64,000 bases of DNA, taken from assembly GCA_002103105.1 (NCBI GenBank), contig DAAY01000007.1, positions 124,001 through 188,000 of the forward strand, given 5' to 3'. Source of the stretch: Candidatus Gastranaerophilales bacterium HUM_1. GTDB lineage: Bacteria; Cyanobacteriota; Vampirovibrionia; Gastranaerophilales; Gastranaerophilaceae. Below, in pieces: positions 7,804 through 15,426 of this stretch (positions are counted from its first letter, which is position 1; the number at the start of each line of letters is the position of its first letter). The notes beneath the pieces are model-generated. The model was not told where the DNA came from, ran no database searches, and was given only the letters and a program-made list of their open reading frames with translations. Both the position numbers and the translations under genes were made by a program.

Positions 7804-9000
7804 CTATTTACCTTGTCCAGACAAAGATTTTATTGCATAAGAACGCAAATCATATGCTTCAGTATTCTTTGGATTTATTTCTATTGCAATATTCAAGTCA
7901 TCAATAGCCACTAAATACATTTTCAATTTGCAAAAAATCATTGCTCTTGTCAAATATTTTTCAGCATCTGTACTGTCAAGCTCTATTGCCTTAGTTAAAT
8001 CTTGTTCCGCTTTTTTCAAATCTCCACCAGAACGATACAACAATTCCCCTCTATCTGCGTAATAATCCGCATTCTTAGGATTCAATTCAATTGCTTTTGA
8101 ATAATCATCTATCGCAGAATTATAATGGGATAACTTAGCCTCTGCTAACCCTCTATCATAATAAGCCTGATCATTTTTAGGATTTTGTTCTATTTCTTTC
8201 GTAAAATCAAGAATTGCATCTTCATATTTTGACAATCCCAAATTTGCAAGACCTCGATTGTAATAAACTCGTTTGAAATTTTTATTTAATTCAACAACTT
8301 TTGCATAATCTGCAATTGCACCTGAATAATCCTTTAAATAGTACTTTGCAACACCTCTATTGTTATAAGCATCCGCAGATTTAGAATCAAGTTCTATAAC
8401 TTTTGAATAATCGGCTAATGCCCCTTTGTAATCCTTATTACAACGCTTCGCAATCCCTCTATTGTAATAAGCCATTTCATTTTTTGCATCCAATTCAATA
8501 GCCTTTGAAAAGTCTGAAATTGCTTCATCAAACTTATTCAACATGACTTTTGTTGTCCCTCTATTTAGATAGGCATTGATATTCTTCGGATTAACTTCCA
8601 ATTCTTTTGTATAATCAGCAATTACATCATCATACGCTTTCAAATTCGTATTCGCAATCCCACGATTATAATAAATATTTTCTTGATTTGGGTCTATTTC
8701 TAATGCAGAGGTGTAATCCTTTACTGCATCTTTATAATTTCCAAGCAAATATTTTGCATTAGCACGTTTTGCATAGCTCTCTGAATTTGTAGGATTTAAT
8801 TCAATAGCCTTTGTATAATACTCAATTGCAGTATCATATTGTTTCATTTCAAAAGCAGATAGTGCTGTACCCAAATATTGATTTTCTTTTTTTTGTTTTC
8901 TAGTCAACTTTTGAGCCGCATACGAAGCTGGAGCAAGAATGGAAATTCCGCTAGCCATAAGCCCTATCAAAAGTAAACTTGTAAGAATTTTCTTTTTCAT
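7804..9000 (-). CDS. Secreted TPR-repeat protein
   Basis: About 398 residues. N-terminal signal peptide (MKKKILTSLLLIGLMASGI..., probable cleavage after SYAA), then about ten tandem 34-residue tetratricopeptide repeats of the form YYNRGIAKxxLKDYxGAIxDYxKxIELxPK covering residues 45-395. Exported, probably periplasmic scaffold; no enzyme domain. Start: the ATG at 9000 gives a classic signal sequence but has a poor Shine-Dalgarno; a TTG at 9012 has AAAAGG eight bases upstream and would add four residues, so it is a real alternative. Confidence 0.85.
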   Translation of the reverse strand: MKKKILTSLLLIGLMASGISILAPASYAAQKLTRKQKKENQYLGTALSAFEMKQYDTAIEYYTKAIELNPTNSESYAKRANAKYLLGNYKDAVKDYTSALEIDPNQENIYYNRGIANTNLKAYDDVIADYTKELEVNPKNINAYLNRGTTKVMLNKFDEAISDFSKAIELDAKNEMAYYNRGIAKRCNKDYKGALADYSKVIELDSKSADAYNNRGVAKYYLKDYSGAIADYAKVVELNKNFKRVYYNRGLANLGLSKYEDAILDFTKEIEQNPKNDQAYYDRGLAEAKLSHYNSAIDDYSKAIELNPKNADYYADRGELLYRSGGDLKKAEQDLTKAIELDSTDAEKYLTRAMIFCKLKMYLVAIDDLNIAIEINPKNTEAYDLRSYAIKSLSGQGK

Positions 9001-9141
9001 AATAAATACCAAAATTGCAACCTTTTAAATTACAATGTATGTTAAGAATATTACAAACAAGCCTAAAAGTCAAATCTGACGGACTTATTCAGACTAAAAC
9101 CTTTGGAAATGGGAGATTTTAAGATTAAGTGTACATAATAC

Positions 9142-9174
9142 AATATCCATTCTTGCGATACTAGAATGGATATT
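9142..9174. other. Perfect 12-bp hairpin
   Basis: AATATCCATTCT (9142-9153) and AGAATGGATATT (9163-9174) form a perfect stem with a 9-base loop in the spacer between the small F-x-G gene and the TPR gene. Neither strand has a clear T-run beyond it. It could be a weak terminator of the minus-strand upstream gene or a regulatory site for the TPR gene. Confidence 0.4.
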
Positions 9175-9275
9175 ACTTATTTTAAATATAACCTCCGCAA
9201 TGGGGTAATTGTTTCAGTTAATTTGTGGGGTAAATGAAAGAGTTAAGTCTTTCTTAATTGGTGAAAATTTAATCA

Positions 9276-9569
9276 CTATGCCATATATGGTATGTGAATG
9301 TATTTTGATTCGGTTTGGGCGTCACGTCTTCTTGGCGTAACTAGTATATTATAAGCCTTAACAATATTGTATCCAATAGCTTTTAATGGGTTAGATTGTA
9401 CAGAATCAGCTTTTTGAGTAATGTACATATCTTTTTCAAAATTGATTTTTGCACTTGGTTTTTTGTCCAATGACATAACACCAACTTTAGAATTTATATT
9501 ATTCATATTTCCTTCGCCGAAAGAAACATATCTTTTTGAATTCATATTTACAGGATTTATAGTTAACAT
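9276..9569 (-). CDS. Small hypothetical protein with N-terminal SFGEG motif
   Basis: 97 residues beginning MLTINPVNMNSKRYVSFGEGN. The start is fixed by an excellent AAAGGAGGTAACAAG-ATG; an upstream GTG in frame would put the ribosome site inside the gene. Basic, no signal peptide or membrane helix; the C-terminal half (NIVKAYNILVTPRRRDAQTE) is strongly basic. Function unknown. The hydrophobic-x-F-x-G pattern within the first 20 residues recurs in other unknown proteins of this window. Confidence 0.65.
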   Translation of the reverse strand: MLTINPVNMNSKRYVSFGEGNMNNINSKVGVMSLDKKPSAKINFEKDMYITQKADSVQSNPLKAIGYNIVKAYNILVTPRRRDAQTESKYIHIPYMA

Positions 9570-10017
9570 CTTGTTACCTCCTTTGTTATTAAGTGTTCGT
9601 TTAACACTTCTTTTAACACTTTCACTATAAACCATAACTTTTTGTTTGTCAACCCCTCCTATGAAGTTTTGTTAAGAAGCCGAAAATATAGATTTAGTGT
9701 GGGTTTAAGCAATAAGTGTACAAAATGCACTTATTGCTTTATTCTACACCTTTCAGCAGGAATTAAAATTACCTATATGTTCAATATTAATCACAGACAC
9801 TTGGGTAGATAATCATTATCAAAATTAACCAATAAGAGAATACAAAGCATGCCATTTTTAAACATTAATATAATTAATCTTTTTCATACTTCCAGCTATT
9901 CTTAATTCCAGTGAGGGCTTTAGCCCTCTTTTCTTTTGGTTATTTTCGCTAGAAAACAACCATATATAGAGCATGTATTAATATCTAAAGAAATTATAAC
10001 GATTGTAAAGGCTACAC
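9570..10017 (+). ncRNA. Gene-free spacer with hairpin and plus-strand terminator; possible small RNA
   Basis: No protein gene. It holds a perfect 12-bp hairpin, AAGCAATAAGTG (9707-9718) with CACTTATTGCTT (9728-9739), and at 9913-9937 a plus-strand terminator (GAGGGC, TTTA loop, GCCCTC, TTTTCTTTT). No plus-strand gene precedes that terminator, so either an unannotated RNA of up to about 200 bases ends there or it insulates adhE from read-through. The RNA boundaries are not visible. Confidence 0.35.
9913..9937 (+). terminator. Plus-strand terminator upstream of adhE
   Basis: Six GC-rich pairs (GAGGGC/GCCCTC) with a TTTA loop, then TTTTCTTTT. Orphan terminator: no plus-strand coding gene lies within 8 kb upstream. 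Confidence 0.7.
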
Positions 10018-10046
10018 TTGATTTAGAATTATCTTAGTAGTAAAAT
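10018..10046 (+). promoter_or_regulatory. adhE promoter
   Basis: TTGATT (10018-10023), a 17-base spacer, then TAAAAT (10041-10046): close to the housekeeping sigma-factor consensus, giving a leader of about 75 bases before adhE. Confidence 0.7.
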
Positions 10047-10050
10047 ATAA

Positions 10051-10068
10051 TTGTGATAAATTTCACAA
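10051..10068 (+). promoter_or_regulatory. Rex- or CRP-like operator in the adhE promoter
   Basis: TTGTGATAAATTTCACAA is a perfect inverted repeat TTGTGA-N6-TCACAA at the transcription start, just after the -10. Rex, the NADH-sensing repressor, binds this type of site and classically represses adhE and ldh when NADH/NAD+ is low. CRP-family activators bind TGTGA-N6-TCACA, but a site at +1 would fit repression better than activation. Regulator identity is inferred; no rex gene is in the window. Confidence 0.65.
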
Positions 10069-10128
10069 ATCAAAACAAAGATATTATTTTATAATACTAA
10101 TGCGTGTTACTAAAAGGAGAAAACAAAC

Positions 10129-12813
10129 ATGACAACAAAAAACAAGAAAGCTGTCGAAAACCTTGAAAAGACTTTAACTAAGTCTAACGTGGTTGATACT
10201 GCTGAACAATTGGAATTACTTGTTGAAAGAGTAAAAAAAGCTCAAAAAATTTATTCTAAATTCTCTCAAGAACAAGTTGACAAAATCTTTAAAGCAGCTG
10301 CTACTGCAGCAGATAAAGCTCGTATTCCTCTTGCAAAAATGGCTGTTGAAGAAACAGGCATGGGTGTTTTAGAAGATAAAATCATCAAAAACCACTTTGC
10401 ATCTGAATACATCTACAACAAACACAAAAACGCTAAAACTTGCGGAATTATTAAAGAAAATAAAGCTGACGGAATCAAAATCGTTGCTGAACCTCTTGGA
10501 GTTATTGCAGGTATTGTTCCTACAACTAACCCAACTTCAACTGCAATCTTCAAATCATTGATTGCATTGAAAACAAGAAACGCAATCATCTTCTCACCAC
10601 ACCCAAGAGCTACAAAATCAACAATTGCAGCTGCTAAAATCGTTTTAGATGCTGCTGTTAAAGCTGGTGCTCCAGAAGATATTATTGGTTGGATTGATGT
10701 TCCATCTATCGAATTGTCAAGCCAATTAATGAAACACCGTTCTATCTCTTGCATCTTAGCAACAGGTGGTCCTGGTATGGTTACCGCAGCTTACTCTTCA
10801 GGAAACCCTGCATTAGGTGTTGGTCCTGGTAACGCTTGTGCTTTAATCGACGAAACTGCTGATATTCAAATGGCTGTTTCTTCAATCTTGATGTCAAAAA
10901 CTTTCGACAACGGTATGATTTGTGCTTCAGAACAATCAGTTGTTGTAGTTGATGAAATCTATGAACAAGTTAAAAAAGAATTTATTTACAGAGGAGCATA
11001 CTTATTAAATGAATCTGATGAAAAGAAAATGATTGACCTTCCATTCATCGATCCAAAACGTGGTACTGCACACCCTCAAATCGTTGGTCAAAGTGCTTAC
11101 AACATTGCTAAGCTTTCTGGATTTGATATTCCAGAAACTTCAAAAATCTTGTTGGCTGAAAGACCAGAAGTTGATTGGGATGACCCATTCTCTAGAGAAA
11201 AATTATCTCCAATCTTGACTATGTACAGAGCTAAAGATTTTGAAGATGCTGCAAATGTTGCTTACACATTAGTATCTAAAGGTGGTGCTGGTCACACTGC
11301 AGACCTTTATACAGATGCTCGTCATCAAGAAAGAATTGACAAGTATGCTGAAATGATGCCTGCTTGCCGTGTATTGATTAACTCTCCATCAGCTCTTGGT
11401 GGTATCGGTGACTTGTTCAACTTCAAACTTGAACCATCTCTTTCTTTAGGTTGTGGTTCTTGGGGTAAGAACGCTGTTTCAGGTAACATCGGTGTTGAAA
11501 ACTTACTTAACTACAAAACCGTTGCAGAAAGGAGAGAAAACATGCTTTGGTTCAAGGTTCCACCTAAAGTTTACTTCAAGAGAGGTGCTGTTGATTTAGC
11601 TCTTCGTGAACTTCAAGGTAAAAAACGTGCATTCATCGTAACTGATAGATTCTTATTCAATTCAGGTGCTGTTGATAGTATCGTTAAAGTGTTGGATGAA
11701 ATTGGTATCGATCACCAAATCTTCTTCGATGTTAAACCAGACCCAACATTATCTACAATTAACCAAGCAATGGAAATGATTAAACCTTATGAACCTGATG
11801 TATTCATTTCATTAGGTGGTGGTTCTCCAATGGATGCTGCTAAAATCATGTGGTTATTATATGAACAACCAGAAACAAACTTTGAAGATGTTGCTATGAG
11901 ATTCTTAGACATCAGAAAAAGAATTTGTAAAATCCCTGAATTGGGTAAAAAAGCTACTATGGTTGCTATCCCAACAACTTCAGGTACTGGTTCAGAAGTT
12001 ACACCATTCGCAATTATTACTGACGATGAATCGCACGTAAAATATGCTATCGCTGATTACGCTTTGACTCCAAATATGGCAATCATCGACCCTAACTTTG
12101 TTGATGGTATGCCAAAAGGCTTAACAGCTTCTTCAGGTATTGATGCTTTAGTTCACGCAACAGAAGCTTATGTATCTTGTATGGCTACTAACTTCACAAA
12201 TTCAAATGCTTTAGAAGCTGCTAAGTTAATCTTCAGATACTTAGAAAGATCATACAATGAAGGTGCTAACGATCCTATCGCAAGAGAAAAAATGCACTAT
12301 GCAGCAACAATCGCTGGTATGGCATTTGCTAACTCATTCTTAGGATTATGCCACTCTATGGCTCACAAATTAGGTGCTATGTTCCACGTACCTCACGGTG
12401 TAGCTAACGCATTGTTATTCAGACAAATCATCAAATACAACGCTGTTGATTGTCCTAAGAAACAAGCAATCTTCCCTCAATACAAGTTCCCTAACGCTAA
12501 GGCTAAATATGGTCAAATCGCTGATGAACTTGGTTTGGGCGGTAAGAATGATGATGAAAAAGTTGAATTATACATCAAAGCTATTGAAGATTTGATGAAG
12601 AAAATCAACTTACCATTCTCAATCAAAGAATTCGGCGTTTCAGAAAAAGACTTCTACGAAAAACTTGATGAAATGGTTGAATTGGCATTCGACGACCAAT
12701 GTACAGGTGCTAACCCTGCATACCCTCTAATGACAGATATTAAACAAATTTATATCGATGCATTTGAAGGTGTTGTAAGAGATTACTATCCAACAGCTAA
12801 AAAATCAAAATAG
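10129..12813 (+). CDS. adhE: Bifunctional acetaldehyde-CoA / alcohol dehydrogenase
   Basis: Converts acetyl-CoA to acetaldehyde to ethanol, regenerating two NAD+ during fermentation; forms spirosomes in other bacteria. 894 residues, full length. Aldehyde dehydrogenase domain about 15-445 with the nucleophilic cysteine in GMICASEQ; iron-dependent alcohol dehydrogenase domain about 470-890 with TSGTGSEVTPFAI and metal-binding histidines in GLCHSMAHKLGAMFHVPHG. Shine-Dalgarno AAAGGAG ten bases upstream. Codon use is more biased to C-ending forms (ATC, AAC, TTC) than its neighbours, as expected for a highly expressed gene. Controlled by the promoter and dyad described upstream. Confidence 0.97.
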   Translation: MTTKNKKAVENLEKTLTKSNVVDTAEQLELLVERVKKAQKIYSKFSQEQVDKIFKAAATAADKARIPLAKMAVEETGMGVLEDKIIKNHFASEYIYNKHKNAKTCGIIKENKADGIKIVAEPLGVIAGIVPTTNPTSTAIFKSLIALKTRNAIIFSPHPRATKSTIAAAKIVLDAAVKAGAPEDIIGWIDVPSIELSSQLMKHRSISCILATGGPGMVTAAYSSGNPALGVGPGNACALIDETADIQMAVSSILMSKTFDNGMICASEQSVVVVDEIYEQVKKEFIYRGAYLLNESDEKKMIDLPFIDPKRGTAHPQIVGQSAYNIAKLSGFDIPETSKILLAERPEVDWDDPFSREKLSPILTMYRAKDFEDAANVAYTLVSKGGAGHTADLYTDARHQERIDKYAEMMPACRVLINSPSALGGIGDLFNFKLEPSLSLGCGSWGKNAVSGNIGVENLLNYKTVAERRENMLWFKVPPKVYFKRGAVDLALRELQGKKRAFIVTDRFLFNSGAVDSIVKVLDEIGIDHQIFFDVKPDPTLSTINQAMEMIKPYEPDVFISLGGGSPMDAAKIMWLLYEQPETNFEDVAMRFLDIRKRICKIPELGKKATMVAIPTTSGTGSEVTPFAIITDDESHVKYAIADYALTPNMAIIDPNFVDGMPKGLTASSGIDALVHATEAYVSCMATNFTNSNALEAAKLIFRYLERSYNEGANDPIAREKMHYAATIAGMAFANSFLGLCHSMAHKLGAMFHVPHGVANALLFRQIIKYNAVDCPKKQAIFPQYKFPNAKAKYGQIADELGLGGKNDDEKVELYIKAIEDLMKKINLPFSIKEFGVSEKDFYEKLDEMVELAFDDQCTGANPAYPLMTDIKQIYIDAFEGVVRDYYPTAKKSK

Positions 12814-12838
12814 TTGAAGGGTATAACCTAAAAGATTA

Positions 12839-12870
12839 AGAGGCGGATACAAAATATCCGCCTCTTTTTT
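12839..12870 (+). terminator. adhE terminator
   Basis: AGAGGCGGATA (12839-12849) pairs perfectly with TATCCGCCTCT (12855-12865), loop CAAAA, then a T run. Strong intrinsic terminator. Confidence 0.95.
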
Positions 12871-12954
12871 ATGTTATTAAACTTTCTAAAAAATAATAGC
12901 AAATTTTATTTTTAGGAGATTTTATAAGGAAAAACAAGTAAGGAGTTAAATTAT

Positions 12955-13449
12955 ATGTCAATGAATGTCAATAACAATTCAAATTTTTGTATGGGTGCAA
13001 CTCTTGGAGTTGTGGGCATGAATGCTTACTTTTTACCAGTTACAAAAGATAGATTTGTTAGAAACGCCTATAACATCCACAAAGAAATTGCAGAAGATAA
13101 AATCGAATTACTAAATAAATCAGCAGAAGAACTTTCAAAAAACAAACTAAGCTCAGAATCTAAAATATTTTTAAAAGACATTGCAGTAGCTGAAAACATT
13201 GACGATATTGCCAATAAATGTGCAGAATTGAAAAAATCATTCACAGATGAGGGATTAGTTAAAGCATTGAAAACATCTTATGCAAATAACTTTAAAAACC
13301 TCAAAAGTTCAGAAGCTTTGAGAGATACAATCTCTTCAAAAGCATTTTCAAGAATTAAATGGACAAATTTAGGTTGGGGAGCTGCGATTGGTTTTATTCT
13401 TGGTAGCGTTGCTGCAAACGCTAAACATCCAATGCCACCACAAGGATAA
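12955..13449 (+). CDS. Hypothetical protein with N-terminal NFCMGA motif and C-terminal membrane helix
   Basis: 164 residues, unknown family. N-terminus MSMNVNNNSNFCMGATLGVVG; a charged helical middle (about 30-130, rich in Lys/Glu, probably coiled); a C-terminal hydrophobic segment TNLGWGAAIGFILGSVAANA suggests membrane anchoring near residues 138-158. Shine-Dalgarno AAGGAG with ATG nine bases on. Stands alone between adhE and def with no functional clue from neighbours. Confidence 0.7.
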   Translation: MSMNVNNNSNFCMGATLGVVGMNAYFLPVTKDRFVRNAYNIHKEIAEDKIELLNKSAEELSKNKLSSESKIFLKDIAVAENIDDIANKCAELKKSFTDEGLVKALKTSYANNFKNLKSSEALRDTISSKAFSRIKWTNLGWGAAIGFILGSVAANAKHPMPPQG

Positions 13450-13542
13450 CACTTACAAAACCCAAACCTTTCCCCAGCTTTACCGTTATCTATATTTATA
13501 GTAAAATATAAATAAGTATAGATATAGGAAGGTTGTTAAGAT

Positions 13543-14109
13543 ATGTCAATAAGAAAGATTTTACATTACGGAGAACCATCTTTACGAGAAGTTTCGAAAG
13601 AAGTTCACAAAGTTTCTAAAAAAGTAACAGACTTGGTTCAAGATTTGTTAGATACAATGTATGCTAAAAATGGTGTTGGTTTAGCTGCACCACAAATCGG
13701 AGAAAATGTTAGAATATTCGTTATAGATGTTGCAACTGGGAATGAGCCATTGAATCCAATTGTATTCATCAATCCCAAAATAATAAAAAAAAGCGGAGCT
13801 ATCAAAAGCAACGAAGGTTGTTTAAGTTTTCCAGAAGCATATACAGATGTAAAAAGATATAAAAATGTCATGGTTAAAGCATTAAATGAACACGGAAAAC
13901 CATTTGTTATGGAAGCAAAAGATGGAACACTTTTAGCTAGAGCCATTCAACACGAAAACGACCACTTAGATGGAATTCTATTCATCGATCATTGCATCAA
14001 TAGATTTGAAACAGAAAGTATTTTACAAAAACACAATTTGCCAAGTTTAGATCCAAATGCGTTGGTAGAAGAAAAAGAATTAGAGGAAGAGTTAGCACAA
14101 AATGATTAA
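13543..14109 (+). CDS. def: Peptide deformylase
   Basis: Removes the formyl group from nascent N-terminal methionine. 188 residues with all three motifs: GVGLAAPQIG, EGCLSFP (metal-binding Cys) and QHENDHLDG (metal-binding histidines and catalytic Glu). Start at MSIRKILHYGEPSL with AGGAAGG upstream. The last eight bases overlap fmt, so the two initiator-formylation genes are translationally coupled. A short acidic tail (EEKELEEELAQND) extends beyond the usual domain. Confidence 0.97.
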   Translation: MSIRKILHYGEPSLREVSKEVHKVSKKVTDLVQDLLDTMYAKNGVGLAAPQIGENVRIFVIDVATGNEPLNPIVFINPKIIKKSGAIKSNEGCLSFPEAYTDVKRYKNVMVKALNEHGKPFVMEAKDGTLLARAIQHENDHLDGILFIDHCINRFETESILQKHNLPSLDPNALVEEKELEEELAQND

Positions 14110-15013
14110 AATTGTATTTTTCGGAACACCTAACATTGGTTTAAAATCTTTAGAATACTTATATAATTCAGATAAAATTGACGTTTTGGCAGTAGTTACA
14201 CAACCAGACAAGCCAGCTGGACGTGGACACAAATTGCAAATGTCACCTATCAAAAAATTTGCAGTTGAAAAAAATATTCCCGTATTTCAACCCAAATCAA
14301 TAAGAAAGGAATTTGACATTCAAGAAGAATTAAAAAAACTTGAGCCAGATTTCTTTGTAACTTTCGCCTTTGGTCAAATTTTATCACAAGAAGTTTTGGA
14401 TATTCCAAAATACGAAACAATTAACCTCCACGCATCACTACTTCCTCGATACAGAGGAGCAAACCCTATACAACGTGCAATTATTAACGGCGATAAAGAA
14501 ACAGGTATTTGCACAATGATAACCGAATTAGGTCTTGATTGTGGAGATATATGCCAGAAATTAGTAATTCCAATTTCTGATACTATGAACTGTGAAGAAT
14601 TATGGAATGAAATTGCTGAAAAATCACCGAAAATGATAGAAGATACATTAGAAGGATTGAAAAACAAAACTCTAACTCCACAAAAACAATGTGAAGATGG
14701 GGTTTGTATGGCAAACAAACTTACAAAAGAAGAATGTTTGATTGATTGGACTAAAACAAACACTGAAATTCACAACCTTATTAGAGGGATTTGCCGTTGC
14801 CCAAGTGCATACTTCCTGTTCAACGAAAAAATCATAAAAGTTATTGAATCAGAAGCAGTTGATGGCTCTGGCGAAGTTGGAAAAATCGTTAACCACTCCA
14901 AAGAAGGAGTTGATATTGCTTGCGGAAAAGGCTTGTTAAGACTAATAAAAGTTAAACCAGAAGGCAAAGGGGAAATGTTTGCCAAAGACTGGTACAACGG
15001 AGTGAAAAAATAA
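14102..15013 (+). CDS. fmt: Methionyl-tRNA formyltransferase
   Basis: Formylates initiator Met-tRNA using 10-formyl-tetrahydrofolate. 303 residues. N-terminal formyltransferase domain with HASLLPRYRGANPIQRAI (catalytic His and Asn region) and GLDCGDI; C-terminal OB-fold domain from about residue 205. Overlaps def by eight bases and aroH by one base (TAATG), a tight operon. The window also contains the initiator tRNA that is its substrate. Confidence 0.97.
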   Translation: MIKIVFFGTPNIGLKSLEYLYNSDKIDVLAVVTQPDKPAGRGHKLQMSPIKKFAVEKNIPVFQPKSIRKEFDIQEELKKLEPDFFVTFAFGQILSQEVLDIPKYETINLHASLLPRYRGANPIQRAIINGDKETGICTMITELGLDCGDICQKLVIPISDTMNCEELWNEIAEKSPKMIEDTLEGLKNKTLTPQKQCEDGVCMANKLTKEECLIDWTKTNTEIHNLIRGICRCPSAYFLFNEKIIKVIESEAVDGSGEVGKIVNHSKEGVDIACGKGLLRLIKVKPEGKGEMFAKDWYNGVKK

Positions 15014-15366
15014 TGATTACAAAAGGAATACGTGGAGCAATCACTGTTGACTCAAATACCGAAGAAGCTATTGAAAAAGCAACTTTAGAGTTATTAAATG
15101 AAATCTGGGAAAGAAACCATTTAGAAGGAACTTCACAAATTTCGCATGTAATTTTCACAACAACTCCAGACTTGAATGCTGCTTTTCCTGCGAAATTTCC
15201 AAGAATAGCTCTCGGCTGGAATGATGTTGCAATGATGTGTTTTCATGAACTTGATGTTCCAGATTCTCTTAAAATGTGCCTTCGAGTATTAGTTGTCATT
15301 AATTGCGAAGAAAATTTTAATCCACAATTTGTATATTTAAAAGATGCGGAAAAATTAAGAAAATAA
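15013..15366 (+). CDS. aroH: Chorismate mutase, AroH class
   Basis: Rearranges chorismate to prephenate for phenylalanine and tyrosine. 117 residues, the trimeric pseudo-barrel AroH type, not the helical AroQ type: RGAITVDSNTEEAI near the N-terminus with the active-site Arg, FTTTPDLNAAFPA, and LKMCLRVLVVIN with the second conserved Arg. The ATG overlaps the fmt stop codon. No other aromatic amino acid gene is nearby, so its place in the operon is likely historical. Confidence 0.93.
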   Translation: MITKGIRGAITVDSNTEEAIEKATLELLNEIWERNHLEGTSQISHVIFTTTPDLNAAFPAKFPRIALGWNDVAMMCFHELDVPDSLKMCLRVLVVINCEENFNPQFVYLKDAEKLRK

Positions 15367-15378
15367 ATTCAAAAAACT

Positions 15379-15413
15379 AAAGGCTCATTGGGAAATTCCA
15401 ATGAGCCTTTTTT
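15379..15413. terminator. Bidirectional terminator between aroH and the HerA-like gene
   Basis: AAAGGCTCATTGG (15379-15391) pairs perfectly with CCAATGAGCCTTT (15398-15410). T-runs flank both sides, so it can serve the convergent def-fmt-aroH and minus-strand transcripts. Confidence 0.92.
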
Positions 15414-15426
15414 AGCTAGAAACCTA

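Noticed and set aside
9142..9739. CRISPR-like repeats from the two hairpins sharing AAGTGTACA
   Set aside because: Only two unequal hairpins at irregular distance, no spacer-repeat periodicity and no cas genes.
11033..11218. 61-codon plus-strand frame inside adhE
   Set aside because: Out-of-frame shadow of a full-length, highly biased gene.
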